Shown here: positions 39,188 to 52,476 of the stretch, one piece after another | Position numbering within the stretch: the stretch's first letter is position 1 | How the letters are laid out: each line of letters begins with the position of its first letter | Assembly: GCF_015711605.1 (NCBI RefSeq) | Contig: NZ_JABTEZ010000006.1 | Location: 372,001-436,000, forward strand | Length of the DNA stretch: 64,000 nucleotides | Reading direction: 5' to 3' | Source: Planomonospora sp. ID67723 | GTDB taxonomy: Bacteria > Actinomycetota > Actinomycetes > Streptosporangiales > Streptosporangiaceae | Notes under the pieces: model-generated | Databases searched by the model: none | What the model was told of the DNA's origin: nothing | Seen by the model: only the letters and a program-made list of their open reading frames with translations | Program-made: the position numbers and the translations under genes

Positions 39188-40381
39188 ATGACCGACGACC
39201 GTCCGTACGACATCGTCCTGTTCGGCGCCACCGGGTTCACCGGCGGCCTCACCGCCGAGTACCTCGCCCGAAGTGCCGGTCCCGGCCGCCGCTGGGCGCT
39301 GGCCGGCCGCAACCGGGCCGGGCTCGAGGCCGTCAGGGAGCGGATCGGCCTGCCCGACCTCCCCCTGCTGCACGCCGACGCGACCGATCCGGCCTCCCTG
39401 GCCGCACTCGCGCGGCAGACCCGCGTGGTCGCCACCACCGTGGGCCCCTACATCTCGTACGGCGAGCCGCTGGTCGCCGCCTGCGCCCGGGCGGGCACCC
39501 ACTACGCAGACATCACCGGCGAGCCGGAGTTCGTCGACCTCATGTTCACCCGATACCACGAGCAGGCGAGAGAGACCGGCGCCAAGCTCGTGCACGCCTG
39601 CGGGTTCGACTCGATCCCGCACGATCTGGGGGTCTACTTCACCGTCGGCCGGCTCCCGGAGGACGCGGCGATCCGGGTCGACGGCTACCTGCGGGCCGGT
39701 GGCAGGCCGTCGGGCGGGACCGTGCACTCGGCCGTCACGGCGCTCTCCCGCGCCCGGCAGACCGCGCGGGCCGCGCTCGGCCGGCGCAGGGTGGAAGATC
39801 GTCCCTCCGGGCGCAGGGCGCGGGGGATGCCCGGGACGTTCCGCTACGTGGGCGGCTGGGCGCTGCCGCTGCCCACGATCGACCCGCAGATCGTGGGCCG
39901 CTCCGCCCGCGCCCTGGAACGCTACGGTCCCGACTTCGCCTACCGGCACCACGTGGCGGTCAGGCGTCTGCCCGCCGCCCTCGGCCTCGCCGCGGGAGCG
40001 GGGGCGCTGGCGGCCCTCGCCCAGCTGCCGCCGGCCAGGTCGTGGCTGCTGGATCGTGTCCGGCCCGGCGAGGGACCCACCCCCGAGCAGCGGGCCGCGA
40101 GCTGGTTCAAGGTCACTTTCGACGGGCGGGGCGGCGGCGAGCGGGTCGTCACCGAGGTCGCGGGCGGCGACCCCGGCTACGGCGAGACCGCGAAGATGCT
40201 CGGCGAGTCGGCGCTCTGCCTCGCCGAAGACGACCTTCCGGATGTCTCGGGCCAGGTGACCACCGCCGTGGCGATGGGCGAGGCCCTGATCGAGCGCCTC
40301 CGGCGGGCCGGGATCACCTTCCGGGTGCTGAGCGACTCGTGCGGTCGGGGCTGGGAGGGGCCGGGCAAGGACGCGGCATAG
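39188..40381 (+). CDS. Saccharopine dehydrogenase-like / trans-acting enoyl reductase family protein
   Basis: A 397-residue NAD(P)-binding protein. The Rossmann motif is VLFGATGFTGGLTAEYLA, and the region TVGPYISYGEPLVAACARAGTHYADITGEPEFV is typical of the family that includes the mycobacterial trans-acting enoyl reductase. HACGFDSIPHDLGVY is another family block. Reactions vary and the substrate is unknown; no polyketide synthase is adjacent. The ATG at 39188 follows GAGGGAG. Confidence 0.86.
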   Translation: MTDDRPYDIVLFGATGFTGGLTAEYLARSAGPGRRWALAGRNRAGLEAVRERIGLPDLPLLHADATDPASLAALARQTRVVATTVGPYISYGEPLVAACARAGTHYADITGEPEFVDLMFTRYHEQARETGAKLVHACGFDSIPHDLGVYFTVGRLPEDAAIRVDGYLRAGGRPSGGTVHSAVTALSRARQTARAALGRRRVEDRPSGRRARGMPGTFRYVGGWALPLPTIDPQIVGRSARALERYGPDFAYRHHVAVRRLPAALGLAAGAGALAALAQLPPARSWLLDRVRPGEGPTPEQRAASWFKVTFDGRGGGERVVTEVAGGDPGYGETAKMLGESALCLAEDDLPDVSGQVTTAVAMGEALIERLRRAGITFRVLSDSCGRGWEGPGKDAA

Positions 40382-40399
40382 GCGGGGATGCCGCAGGAC

Positions 40400-40430
40400 G
40401 TCGAGGCACCGGCGGCGCCGGTGCCTCGAC
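40400..40430. terminator. Hairpin between convergent genes
   Basis: Perfect 14-bp arms (GTCGAGGCACCGGC and GCCGGTGCCTCGAC) with a three-base loop, 19 bases after the plus-strand stop. It probably ends transcription from the left, and perhaps from both directions. Confidence 0.75.
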
Positions 40431-40532
40431 GGTACCGGTCGACGACGCCGGCGTCATCCGCACGCCGAGCGGCAGCGGGTTTCACCCCGCCGGCTCGTCC
40501 GCAGGCGTGGCGGTGACCGTTCCCCGCGTCGG

Positions 40533-41294
40533 TCAGTGCCGCGGGCAGAGCAGCCGCCCTTCGGGGTAGGCCAGGGCGTGCTGGGGCAGCGCGGTGAGAC
40601 GGCCGCTGCGGAGCACGGTCAGCGTGCCGACGGGCGGGGCCTGCGGCTTGGGCTCCGCGCCGATGCGGATCAGCGTCTGGCGCGCGACCGCGGCCGCTGA
40701 GGTGTGGATGCGGATCTCGCGGCCGAAGGCGGCTCGAATCCGGTCGGTGACCAGGTCGTAGTGGGTGCAACCGAGCACGAGCTCCGTGACGTCGGAGGGA
40801 GTGGCGGCGGTCGCGGCCGCGACCGCCAGGGTGATCGCCTCGGCGGAGGCGGTCTCAACGGCGTCGGCGAGCCCCGGGCAGGAGACCGGGGTGACGTCGA
40901 CGCCGGCGGCGAAGCGGTCGACAAGGTCGCGTTGGTAGGCGCTGACCGTGGTGGCGGGGGTCGCCCAGACCGCGACCGGCCGGCCGCCGGCGGCGGTTTT
41001 GATCGAGGGCACCGTGCCGACAACGGCCACGTCCGGCTCGCATTCCTCCCGGACCCGGTCCAGCGCCGTCACCGAAGCGGTGTTGCAGGCCAGCACGATG
41101 GCGTCCGGGTGATGGCCGGCGACCGCTTCGACTCCGGCCAGGACCCGGTCGATCACCTCGCCGGGCGTGCGAGGGCCCCAGGGCATGCCATCGGGATCCA
41201 TCGACAGCACCAGATCGGCATCGGGGCGTGCGGTGCGCAACGCGGCCGCGGTCGCCAGCAGTCCCAGCCCTGAATCGATCAATGCGATGCGCAT
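40533..41294 (-). CDS. Aspartate/glutamate racemase family protein (MurI-like)
   Basis: A 253-residue racemase. Both catalytic Cys are present: Cys70 in IVLACNTASV and Cys176 in LVLGCTHYDL, and Asp7 lies in IALIDSGLGLL. Glutamate racemase supplies D-Glu for peptidoglycan; whether this is the main MurI or a paralogue is open, because the N-terminal DSGVGG motif is changed to DSGLGLL. No ribosome site is seen; TACGCT eight bases before the ATG would fit a leaderless transcript. Confidence 0.82.
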   Translation of the reverse strand: MRIALIDSGLGLLATAAALRTARPDADLVLSMDPDGMPWGPRTPGEVIDRVLAGVEAVAGHHPDAIVLACNTASVTALDRVREECEPDVAVVGTVPSIKTAAGGRPVAVWATPATTVSAYQRDLVDRFAAGVDVTPVSCPGLADAVETASAEAITLAVAAATAATPSDVTELVLGCTHYDLVTDRIRAAFGREIRIHTSAAAVARQTLIRIGAEPKPQAPPVGTLTVLRSGRLTALPQHALAYPEGRLLCPRH

Positions 41295-41474
41295 GGCAGG
41301 TCAGCGTAGCCATCCTGCCGGGGGAGCGGCGGTCGCCGCCCGGCCCGGAACGGACGGATGATCAGGAAGATTTTTGACCTTCCAGGCCGTGCGTGAGTCG
41401 ATCATCCGGGTACACCGGCTCTATCCGGCAGGGGCCCGGGGCGGCGCACGTCGGGAGCCGGGAGTGAGGAGACC

Positions 41475-41606
41475 ATGTCCAGTGTGCTGGTCGTCGAAGA
41501 CGACGCAGGCATCCGGAATCCGACCGCCTTCCCCCGGGAACGGGCCGGTCACCGGGCGCACGCCGTCGCCGGCCGCATCATCCGCACTCGGCTGGCGCGC
41601 GGGTGA
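41475..41606 (+). pseudogene. Truncated response-regulator remnant
   Basis: A 43-residue ORF starting MSSVLVVEDDAGIR, exactly the first strand and acidic pocket of a response-regulator receiver domain, followed by FPRERAGHRAHAVAG, which recalls the usual helix 1 and strand 2. It then stops. The phosphoacceptor Asp and the output domain are missing. Its stop overlaps the GTG of the histidine kinase gene (GTGA), the arrangement expected of an intact regulator-kinase operon. GGAG precedes the ATG. Confidence 0.68.
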
Positions 41607-42889
41607 GCACGGCCGATCAGCCCGGTGGGGGAGAGGACGGCTGCGCCGCAGGCGCCGGCCGGGGGGCGAGCACACCGCCCCCGACCCCGGCCGACGAGAT
41701 CGAGCGACTGCGCGAGCTGGCCGAGCTGGAGGCCGTCGAGGCGCCCCTGGAGTCGATCCTGACGGCGGTCGCCGAGCTGGCCGCGCGGATCTGCCACACC
41801 CCGATCGCGCTGGTCAACCTGATCAGTGAGCGTCTTCAGCACCTGCGAGGCCGTATCGGAGTGGGCATGGAGGTCATGGACCGGAACATCGCGTTCTGCC
41901 CGTACACGATCTGCGACCGGCGGCTGATGGAGATCCCCGATGCCCTGGCCGACCCGAGGTTCTGCACCGATCCGCTGGTGGCCGGGGACCCGGACGTGCG
42001 CTTCTACGCCGGAGCGCCGGTCGTCAGCAGCCACGGCCACGCCCTGGGCACGGTGTGCGTGATGGACCGGCGTTCCCGCCGGTTGAACCCCGAACAGCGC
42101 GGCGCGCTGAAGGCGCTGGCCACCTGCGTGGCCGCGCTGGTCGAACGCCACCACCACGACCACCAGTCCGATCGCGCCCGTCGGCATCGGGAGGACGTCG
42201 AGGACCTCAAACAGCTGTTTCTGCGCAGCGTCAACCACGAGCTGCGCACCCCGCTGACCTCGATCCGCTCCTATCTGCACCTGATCCAGGACGGCGGCCT
42301 GGACGCCGCCACCACCGAACAGTTCCTGACCGTGATCGAACGCAACTCGGACCGGTTGCTGGAGAAACTGGACGAACTGCTGCTGATGGCCAGCCTCAGC
42401 GCCCAGACCGTCGCGTTCGCCCCCGAGGTCGTCGATCTGGTCGCCCTGGTCGGCACGGCCGTTGCCGAAGCCGACGCCAAAGCCCGCCACAAGCGCCACA
42501 CCCTGACCCTGGAAGCACCGGAACCGGTGATGGCCTGGGCCGATGCGGGCCGGTTGTGGCACGCCCTGGTGCATCTGCTGGACAACGCGATCAAGTTCAC
42601 CCCGGACGGTGGCCGCATCGAGGTGCTCGTCACCGACGGGCCGGTTCCGTCGGTGGAGATCCACGACACCGGCATCGGCGTCTCCGACGGCGAGGTCGAG
42701 CGCGTCTTCGACGACTTCTACCGCACGTCCGAGGCCGAGTCCCAGGCGATCAGCGGCATCGGCGTGGGCCTGTCCATCGTCAAGAAGATCATCGCTTTGC
42801 ACGGCGGCCAGGTGCACATGACCAGCACCCCGCACCAAGGCACCTGCGTGCACGTCACCCTGCTGGCCCCACCGGCGCCGAAACCGTAG
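41603..42889 (+). CDS. Soluble GAF-domain histidine kinase
   Basis: A 428-residue sensor kinase without membrane segments. A disordered start leads to a GAF domain (about 45-190, ARICHTPIALVNLISERLQHLRGRIG and VCVMDRRSRRLNPEQ). The phosphorylated His is in FLRSVNHELRTPLTSIRSYL near residue 211. The HATPase domain shows DNAIKFTPDGG, HDTGIGVSDGEVERVF and GIGVGLSIVKKI. It starts on a GTG overlapping the response-regulator remnant, so its partner must be encoded elsewhere. Confidence 0.92.
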   Translation: MSTADQPGGGEDGCAAGAGRGASTPPPTPADEIERLRELAELEAVEAPLESILTAVAELAARICHTPIALVNLISERLQHLRGRIGVGMEVMDRNIAFCPYTICDRRLMEIPDALADPRFCTDPLVAGDPDVRFYAGAPVVSSHGHALGTVCVMDRRSRRLNPEQRGALKALATCVAALVERHHHDHQSDRARRHREDVEDLKQLFLRSVNHELRTPLTSIRSYLHLIQDGGLDAATTEQFLTVIERNSDRLLEKLDELLLMASLSAQTVAFAPEVVDLVALVGTAVAEADAKARHKRHTLTLEAPEPVMAWADAGRLWHALVHLLDNAIKFTPDGGRIEVLVTDGPVPSVEIHDTGIGVSDGEVERVFDDFYRTSEAESQAISGIGVGLSIVKKIIALHGGQVHMTSTPHQGTCVHVTLLAPPAPKP

Positions 42890-42973
42890 GCCACCGCCGG
42901 GACGGCCGGGGGCCGGCTTCCCCCGGGCCGCAGCGGACTCCTCCCCCGCCGGAGTTCGAAGGGCGGAAAGCAG

Positions 42974-43007
42974 GGTACGGCGGGCGGCCATGCCCGCCCG
43001 CCGTACC
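42974..43007. terminator. First of two hairpins between kinase and protease genes
   Basis: Perfect 13-bp arms (GGTACGGCGGGCG and CGCCCGCCGTACC) with an eight-base loop. It lies about 85 bases after the kinase stop and is the more likely terminator for that side. Confidence 0.7.
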
Positions 43008-43017
43008 GGCCCGCCGG

Positions 43018-43053
43018 CCTGACGCGTCCGGGGCCGTCCCCGGACGCGTCAGG
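43018..43053. terminator. Second hairpin, next to the protease stop
   Basis: Perfect 16-bp arms (CCTGACGCGTCCGGGG and CCCCGGACGCGTCAGG) around CCGT. It is the strongest hairpin seen in the window and lies seven bases beyond the protease stop codon on the minus strand. Confidence 0.8.
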
Positions 43054-43059
43054 TCCCGG

Positions 43060-46494
<3,435 letters not shown>

Positions 46495-47457
46495 TCACAC
46501 CGGTGCGGGCAGAGGGCCGTGCCGGTCCAGCCAGGCGGCGTAGACGGGAGCCTGCCGCGCCTCGGCCCAGTAGGCGGTGGTGACCGCCGTGACCAGCTCG
46601 GGGGCGAGGCGGGCCACCGGGCCCTGCTCGGTCCAGCCGACCAGGTGCCGGAAGCGCAGCGGGGTTCCGGCGAGCGGGCGGATGGCGATTCCGGGATAGC
46701 CCTTGCTGGTCGCCTGGAACATGCCCACGCACCTGGCCGAGGCGATCAGGTCGAGCGCCAGGCTGAGGTCGGCGGAGTAGGCGACCCGCGGCTCGAAACC
46801 CTGCAGGGCGCAGGCCGTCCAGAAGTGCTCGCGGTGCCCCGCCTCGGCCAGCGCGTGCATTCCCCAGTCCTCGTCGGCGAGGTCCCGCAGCTCGATCTCC
46901 TCCCGACCGGCGAGGGGGTGGAAGGCGGCCAGCCCGACGAAGATCGGCTCGTCGGCGATGCTCGCGTAGGACACGCCCGGCGGCGGGGAGAGCTCGTGAC
47001 CGGGGTAGTCGCCGAGGGTGGCGAGCTCCAGCCGCTCGGACTCCAGCAGCCCGGGCAGCAGGTCCATGGCCTCCTCGGTGCGCGCGAGGACGTCGGCGCC
47101 GGGGAACAGCTCGCTCAGGCAGGTGATGACGGTGATCGCCAGATGGCTCGACATGCAGCCGACCCGGATCCTGGGGCGTTCGGCGGCCTGCCCGGCGTAG
47201 CGCATGCCGTCGCGCCGCAGCTCGTCGAAGGCGGGCAGCAGGGATCGGGACCGGATCAGCACCCACGAGCCCAGCTGGGTGGGCCGGGCGCCCTCGCGCC
47301 CGCGCTCGAACAGCGGTCCGCCGAACATCCGCTCGATGCGGCGAAGCTGCGCGGCGAGGGCGGGCTGGGACATCTTCAGGACGACCGCCGCCCGGGAGAT
47401 GCTGCCGGCCTCGGCGATGGTGCATATCGCTCGTAGATGACGAACTTCTAGTTCCAC
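46495..47457 (-). CDS. LysR family transcriptional regulator
   Basis: A 320-residue regulator. The N-terminal winged helix is [50 protein letters not shown], the LysR signature; the C-terminal effector domain is complete. Its GTG lies just below an AT-rich promoter-like stretch and it faces away from arcA, 447 bases off. LysR proteins often control the divergent neighbour, so arcAB is a possible target, though arginine deiminase operons usually have other regulators. Confidence 0.92.
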   Translation of the reverse strand: MELEVRHLRAICTIAEAGSISRAAVVLKMSQPALAAQLRRIERMFGGPLFERGREGARPTQLGSWVLIRSRSLLPAFDELRRDGMRYAGQAAERPRIRVGCMSSHLAITVITCLSELFPGADVLARTEEAMDLLPGLLESERLELATLGDYPGHELSPPPGVSYASIADEPIFVGLAAFHPLAGREEIELRDLADEDWGMHALAEAGHREHFWTACALQGFEPRVAYSADLSLALDLIASARCVGMFQATSKGYPGIAIRPLAGTPLRFRHLVGWTEQGPVARLAPELVTAVTTAYWAEARQAPVYAAWLDRHGPLPAPV

Positions 47458-47904
47458 ACGGCGAGGTTAATAGTAAAGATTCTTTCCGGTAAGGCCCAAC
47501 TTTTGGGGGACGGGGCTCGGTGGCGGACGCCAGGAGGACCTGATCTACACCGTAAAGGGAAACGCCGTGGTCATCAGCGACGATCCGGGTCAGGCGGAGG
47601 AGGCGGGCGGGCCCTGACGGGATCCGAGCGGCGGACCGTCCGCCTCCTCGGGGAACGGGGAGGAGGGGGGACGGCGGCGGTCGCGAAGTGTGATCGCTTT
47701 TCGGGGTATGTGGGAGAGATGCACGATGAGAGGCTGACTCCGGGTGATCCGGCAGCGGATCCGGTCCATGCCCCGCCGGCGACGGCGACGCGGTCTTCCG
47801 GGGGACGCCCACGCTCCTGGCCGGCACCCCCGTCCGGATCCGGGTCAAGGCCTCGCGCGGCGAGTACGGCCGAGGGAAATCAAGCGAACCACGGGAGGAC
47901 TCCG
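47458..47904. other. 447-bp divergent region between lysR and arcA with possible gene remnants
   Basis: Near lysR, TTAATAGTAAAGATTC (47467-47482) is AT-rich and may hold its promoter. A CCTCCTC/GAGGAGG hairpin lies at about 47642-47668. Two stretches read like coding sequence without a usable start: 47535-47618 (including [16 protein letters not shown], then a stop) and about 47785-47880 ([27 protein letters not shown]). They do not match anything I recognise and may be decayed genes. ATG-rich bases at 47700-47730 could hold the arcA promoter. Confidence 0.4.
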
Positions 47905-49152
47905 ATGACGTTCCACGTCGACTCCGAGGTCGGCACGCTGCGCCAGGTCATCCTGCACAAGCCCGAGCTGTCGCTGAAGCGGCTGACCCCCTCCAACAAG
48001 GACGAGCTGCTCTTCGACGACGTTCTGTGGGTGCAGCGCGCGGTGGAGGAGCACGAGGAGTGGCAGCAGGTCCTGCGCGACCGCGGCGTCACCGTCCACA
48101 TGCTGTCGGACCTCATCCGGACCACGATCGACATCCCCGAAGCGCGCAAGCACATCCTCGACGGCAGCGTCGACGAGCGTTACCTCGGGCCGATGGCCAC
48201 CGACGCCATCCGCAACACCCTGGACGGCCTGGACACCGTCATGCTGGCGCGGTTCCTCACCGGCGGCATCACCAAGCGGGAGATCATGGAGCTGGGGTGC
48301 GAGCCGGAGAGCGTCGTCTTCCACGCGATGACGGCCGACGACTTCGTGCTGCCTCCGCTGCCCAACCACCTGTTCACCCGTGACACCTCCTGCTGGATCT
48401 ACGGCGGCGTCTCGATCAACGCGATGAAGAAGAAGGCCCGCAAGCGCGAGACCGTCAACTACGAGGCCGTCTACCGCTACCACCCGATGTTCGCCTCCGG
48501 CTACGACCGCCCGGACACCGAGGGCGGCTACCACGTCTGGATGCCGGGTACGGCCGCCGCCCCGGCCACCATCGAGGGCGGGGACGTCCTGGTCATCGGG
48601 CGGGGCGCCGTCCTGGTCGGGATGAGCGAGCGCACCCAGCCCCAGGCCGTGGAGATGCTGGCGTGCCGGTTGTTCTCCCAGGGTGCGGCCAGGAAGATCG
48701 TCGCGCTGAACATGCCGAAGGCGCGGGCGTTCATGCACCTGGACACGGTCATGACGCAGGTGGACGCGGACGTCTTCACCAAGTTCGCCGGTCTGGGCAT
48801 GCTGCCCTCCTACACGATCGAACCGGGTGACAACGAGAAGGAACTCAAGATCACCGATCACGCTCCGGAGGACATGCACAAGGCCATCGCGCGAGCCCTG
48901 GACCTGGACGACATCAGGGTGCTGACCGCCACCCAGGACGTCTACTCCGCCGAGCGCGAGCAGTGGGACGACGGCTGCAACGTGCTGGCCGTCGAGCCCG
49001 GGGTGGTGGTGGCCTACGAGCGCAACACCACCACCAACAACCACCTGCGCGCCAACGGGGTGGAGGTCATCACCATCCGCGGCAGCGAGCTCGGCCGGGG
49101 CAGGGGCGGTCCGCGCTGCATGAGCTGCCCGATCGAGCGCGACGGCATCTGA
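47905..49152 (+). CDS. arcA: Arginine deiminase
   Basis: Converts arginine to citrulline and ammonia, the first step of the ATP-yielding deiminase pathway. Length 415 residues, normal. The catalytic Cys408 is in [12 protein letters not shown] at the C-terminus; other active-site blocks are [30 protein letters not shown] and [12 protein letters not shown]. The ATG at 47905 is preceded by GGGAGGACTCCG. The frame is open upstream, but homology begins here. It is followed after 26 bases by arcB. Confidence 0.96.
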   Translation: MTFHVDSEVGTLRQVILHKPELSLKRLTPSNKDELLFDDVLWVQRAVEEHEEWQQVLRDRGVTVHMLSDLIRTTIDIPEARKHILDGSVDERYLGPMATDAIRNTLDGLDTVMLARFLTGGITKREIMELGCEPESVVFHAMTADDFVLPPLPNHLFTRDTSCWIYGGVSINAMKKKARKRETVNYEAVYRYHPMFASGYDRPDTEGGYHVWMPGTAAAPATIEGGDVLVIGRGAVLVGMSERTQPQAVEMLACRLFSQGAARKIVALNMPKARAFMHLDTVMTQVDADVFTKFAGLGMLPSYTIEPGDNEKELKITDHAPEDMHKAIARALDLDDIRVLTATQDVYSAEREQWDDGCNVLAVEPGVVVAYERNTTTNNHLRANGVEVITIRGSELGRGRGGPRCMSCPIERDGI

Positions 49153-49178
49153 CCCCGCACCGCCACGGAGCACACGAG

Positions 49179-50183
49179 ATGGCATTCGACCTGCGCAACC
49201 GCAGCTTCCTCAAGGAACTCGACTTCACCCCGGAGGAGTTCCGTCACCTGATCAGGCTCGCCGCCGACCTCAAGGCCGCCAAGTACGCCGGCACCGAGCA
49301 GCAGCGGCTGAAGGGCAGGAACATCGCCCTGATCTTCGAGAAGACCTCCACCCGAACCCGCTGCGCCTTCGAGGTCGGCGCCTTCGACCAGGGCGCCCAC
49401 GTCACCTGTCTCGACCCGTCCGGCTCGCAGATGGGCCACAAGGAGTCGGTCAAGGACACCGCCCGGGTGCTGGGGCGGATGTACGACGGCATCGAGTTCC
49501 GCGGCCACCGGCAGGCCCACGTCGAGGAACTGGCCGCCCACTCCGGCGTGCCGGTCTGGAACGGCCTGACCGACGAGTGGCACCCCACCCAGATGCTCGC
49601 CGACATGCTCACCATGACCGAGCACAGCGACAAGCCCCTGCACCAGATCTCCTACGCCTACCTCGGCGACGCCCGCAACAACATGGGCAACTCGCTGCTG
49701 GTCACCGGCGCGATGCTCGGCATGGACGTGCGGCTGGTGGCGCCCCGCTCGCTGTGGCCCGACGAGGTCGCCGTCGTCGAACCCGCCCGGGAACTGGCCG
49801 AGACCACCGGCGCACGCATCACCATCACCGAGGACGTCGCCGAGGGCGTGCGCGACGTCGACTTCCTCTACACCGACGTGTGGGTCTCCATGGGAGAGCC
49901 CGAGGAGGTGTGGGAGGAGCGCATCGAGCTGCTGATGCCGTACCAGGTCAACGCCGCGCTGGTGGAGGCGACCGGCAACCCGGCGGTGAAGTTCATGCAC
50001 TGCCTGCCGGCCTTCCACAACCGCCAGACCGCCGTCGGCCGGGACCTGTTCGCCAGGACCGGCCACGAGGCGCTGGAGGTGACCGAGGAGGTCTTCGAAT
50101 CGTCCCGGTCCATCGTCTTCGACCAGGCCGAGAACCGTCTGCACACGATCAAGGCCGTCATGGTCGCCACCCTGGGGGACTGA
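49179..50183 (+). CDS. arcB: Ornithine carbamoyltransferase, catabolic
   Basis: Splits citrulline to ornithine and carbamoyl phosphate when working with ArcA. The 334 residues include the carbamoyl-phosphate site [25 protein letters not shown] and the ornithine-side HCLPAFH. The position after arcA favours the catabolic role over arginine synthesis. Carbamate kinase (arcC) and the arginine-ornithine antiporter (arcD) are not next to it in this window. Confidence 0.94.
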   Translation: MAFDLRNRSFLKELDFTPEEFRHLIRLAADLKAAKYAGTEQQRLKGRNIALIFEKTSTRTRCAFEVGAFDQGAHVTCLDPSGSQMGHKESVKDTARVLGRMYDGIEFRGHRQAHVEELAAHSGVPVWNGLTDEWHPTQMLADMLTMTEHSDKPLHQISYAYLGDARNNMGNSLLVTGAMLGMDVRLVAPRSLWPDEVAVVEPARELAETTGARITITEDVAEGVRDVDFLYTDVWVSMGEPEEVWEERIELLMPYQVNAALVEATGNPAVKFMHCLPAFHNRQTAVGRDLFARTGHEALEVTEEVFESSRSIVFDQAENRLHTIKAVMVATLGD

Positions 50184-50231
50184 ACGATCGGAGGAGTCGG
50201 GTGGTAGGGCGCCTGGGACCCGGGCCCGAAC

Positions 50232-50975
50232 CTACGGATTGAAATCGATGAAACTTGAAATATCGGCGACAATGGCCGCGACGATGGGGGCCGGCCACGC
50301 GTCGAGATAGAAATGCCCGCCGGAGAACACACGGAGGGCGCGCGGGGCCGACGAGTGGCCCAGCCAGCCTCCGGCCTCGGCGGGGGTGACCGCCGGGTCG
50401 GCGGCGCCGACCATCACGCTGATCGGATAGCCCGCCGGCGGTCCCGGCACATGTTCGTAGGCATCGATCGCCCGGTAGTCCGCACGGAGCGCGGACAGGA
50501 TGATCTGCCGCATCTGGGGATCGGCCAGCAAGCGGGCGTCGGTGCCGGCCAGCTCCTCCAGGTGGGCGAGGAGTTCGTCGTCCCGATCGGGCAAGACCGT
50601 CTCCGGCCGGGACGACGGCGCCGGCCGACCGGAGACGATCAGCCCGGCCGGGTCCCGGTCCAGCCGCCTGGCCACCTCGGAGGCGACCAGCGCGCCCATG
50701 CTGTGCCCGAACAGGACCAGCGGGACGTCGCGCCATGGGAGCAGCCGCTCGGCGATCCGCTCGGCCAGTTCCTCGACCCGGTCGACCGGGCGTTCGGCCA
50801 GCCGGTCCTGGCGGCCGGGATACTGCACGCCCAGCACGTCCACCGCCGACGGCACGGCGGCGGCCAGGCCGTGGAAGTAGCCGGCCGCGCCCCCGGCGTG
50901 CGGGAAGCAGACCAGCCGGACACGGGCCTCGTCGCCCATGCCGAAGCGCCTGATCCACCGGTCTCCGTTTCTCAC
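50232..50975 (-). CDS. Type II thioesterase (NRPS/PKS editing)
   Basis: A 247-residue alpha/beta hydrolase that removes wrong acyl groups from carrier proteins during nonribosomal peptide or polyketide assembly. The N-terminus DRWIRRFGMGDEARVRLVCFPHAGGAAGYF is characteristic. Catalytic residues are Ser92 in FGHSMGALV, Asp in GAADPAVTP and His in SGGHFYLD. The GTG at 50975 overlaps the exporter's stop and restores the family's usual W-RRF start, so I prefer it to the ATG at 50939. It is the last gene of the leftward operon. Confidence 0.93.
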   Translation of the reverse strand: MRNGDRWIRRFGMGDEARVRLVCFPHAGGAAGYFHGLAAAVPSAVDVLGVQYPGRQDRLAERPVDRVEELAERIAERLLPWRDVPLVLFGHSMGALVASEVARRLDRDPAGLIVSGRPAPSSRPETVLPDRDDELLAHLEELAGTDARLLADPQMRQIILSALRADYRAIDAYEHVPGPPAGYPISVMVGAADPAVTPAEAGGWLGHSSAPRALRVFSGGHFYLDAWPAPIVAAIVADISSFIDFNP

Positions 50976-52405
50976 GTGGCCGGTGGCCGGGACTTGACGG
51001 TGAGGGCGACCAGGATCGCGCCGGCCGCGAAGACCAGTCCGACGCCGAACGCCCGGCTCAGCCCGTCGGCCATGACCTGGTTCGCCGGACCGGTGGCGGC
51101 CCGGGTGCCGGCCTCGAACACCGTCACGAGGATCGCCAGCCCGAGGGAGGCGCCCACGTTCTGCAGGACCTGCAGCGTGCCCGAGGTCGCGCCCGAGTCC
51201 GCGGCGGGCACGCTCGTCATGATGGCGATGTTCAGCGCCAGGAACGCGGCGCCCGAGCCCGTGCCGATCAACGCCATCGGCACCGCGAGATCGGGGAAGT
51301 ACTGGCTGGCGGTTGAGATCCGGGTGAGCCAGGCTGTGCCGCCGGCCACCAGCAGGGTGCCCGCCAGGGTGACGGGCCTGGCGCCCAGCCGCACCGAGAG
51401 CCAGGGGGTCACGGTGGAGACCGCGATGAACCCGACCGCGAACGGCAGGAAGGCGAAGCCCGTGCGGATCGGGCTGAATCCCAGCGCAGTCTGCAGGAAC
51501 TGCGTGAGGAAGAAGAACATGCTGCCCATGGTCGCCGGGATGAGCAGCATGCCCAGGAAGCCCGCGGCCCGGCCGCGGTCGGCGAACAGCCGCAACGGCA
51601 TGATCGGCTGGCTCGCCCTGGTCTCGACGATCAGGAACAGCCCCAGCATGAGCACGGCCCCCGTGAAGGCGGCCAGGGTCAGGGGATCGGTCCACCCGCT
51701 GCCCGAGGTGCGGATGACCGCGTAGACGAGTGACGCCACGCCCAGCGTCGAGGTGAGCGCGCCGGTCACGTCGAGCCGGCCGGGCAGGCGCGTGGAGTCC
51801 AGAACGAACCGCGGCGTCAGCACGGCCGTGACCAGGCCCAGTGGGACGTTGATGAACAGCACCCACCGCCAGGACAGCAGGTCGGTCAGAACACCGCCGA
51901 CGATCAGGCCGATGGCGATGCCCGACCCGGACAGCGCGGAGAACACGCTGAGCGCGCGGTTGCGCTCGGGGCCCTCTCGGAAACCGGTCATGATGAGAGC
52001 CAGCACGCTGGGCGCGGCGAACGCCGCCCCCACCGCCTGCGCCACGCGGGCCGCGATCAGCCAGGGCGCCGAGGGGGCCAGCCCGGCCAGCAGCGAGGCG
52101 ACCGCGAACACCAGGACGCCGGCCGCGAACACTCGCCGACGGCCGAAGGCGTCCCCCGCCCGGCCGCCGAGCAGCAGGAGCCCGCCGAAGACCAGGGCGT
52201 AGGCGCTGGGCACCCACGACAGGCCGTTCGCGGACATGCCGAGATCTCTGCCGATGTCGGGCAGGGCGATGGTGACGAACATCGCGTCGAGGACGAACAT
52301 GAGCTGGGCGGTCAGGATGAGGGCGAGCGCGACGCCGGGGCGGTGGCGTCGCGTGTCGCTTCGCGCAGCGCCGAGGGGTCGCGCGGGGGCGATGTGTTCT
52401 GTCAT
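50972..52405 (-). CDS. MFS drug exporter, DHA2 (14-TM) family
   Basis: A 477-residue proton-linked exporter with about 14 hydrophobic segments. Motifs are LDAMFVTIALPDIGRDLGMSANGLSWVPSAYAL (motif D1-like), GGRAGDAFGRRRVF (motif A) and GSGIAIGLIVGGVL (motif C). In this cluster it probably exports the product or confers resistance. It is co-transcribed with the thioesterase (GTGA overlap). Confidence 0.92.
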   Translation of the reverse strand: MTEHIAPARPLGAARSDTRRHRPGVALALILTAQLMFVLDAMFVTIALPDIGRDLGMSANGLSWVPSAYALVFGGLLLLGGRAGDAFGRRRVFAAGVLVFAVASLLAGLAPSAPWLIAARVAQAVGAAFAAPSVLALIMTGFREGPERNRALSVFSALSGSGIAIGLIVGGVLTDLLSWRWVLFINVPLGLVTAVLTPRFVLDSTRLPGRLDVTGALTSTLGVASLVYAVIRTSGSGWTDPLTLAAFTGAVLMLGLFLIVETRASQPIMPLRLFADRGRAAGFLGMLLIPATMGSMFFFLTQFLQTALGFSPIRTGFAFLPFAVGFIAVSTVTPWLSVRLGARPVTLAGTLLVAGGTAWLTRISTASQYFPDLAVPMALIGTGSGAAFLALNIAIMTSVPAADSGATSGTLQVLQNVGASLGLAILVTVFEAGTRAATGPANQVMADGLSRAFGVGLVFAAGAILVALTVKSRPPAT

Positions 52406-52476
52406 GGGGGAGCTCCTCAGGTGGCGGCCCGCCGCGGGGGCGGGCCGCGCAGCCGTACGAGATGGAGGGGTGGGAG

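Noticed and set aside
42955-43055. Transposon inverted repeats suggested by the two strong palindromes
   Set aside because: Each is a self-contained hairpin between convergent genes, with no transposase or target duplication; terminators explain them better.
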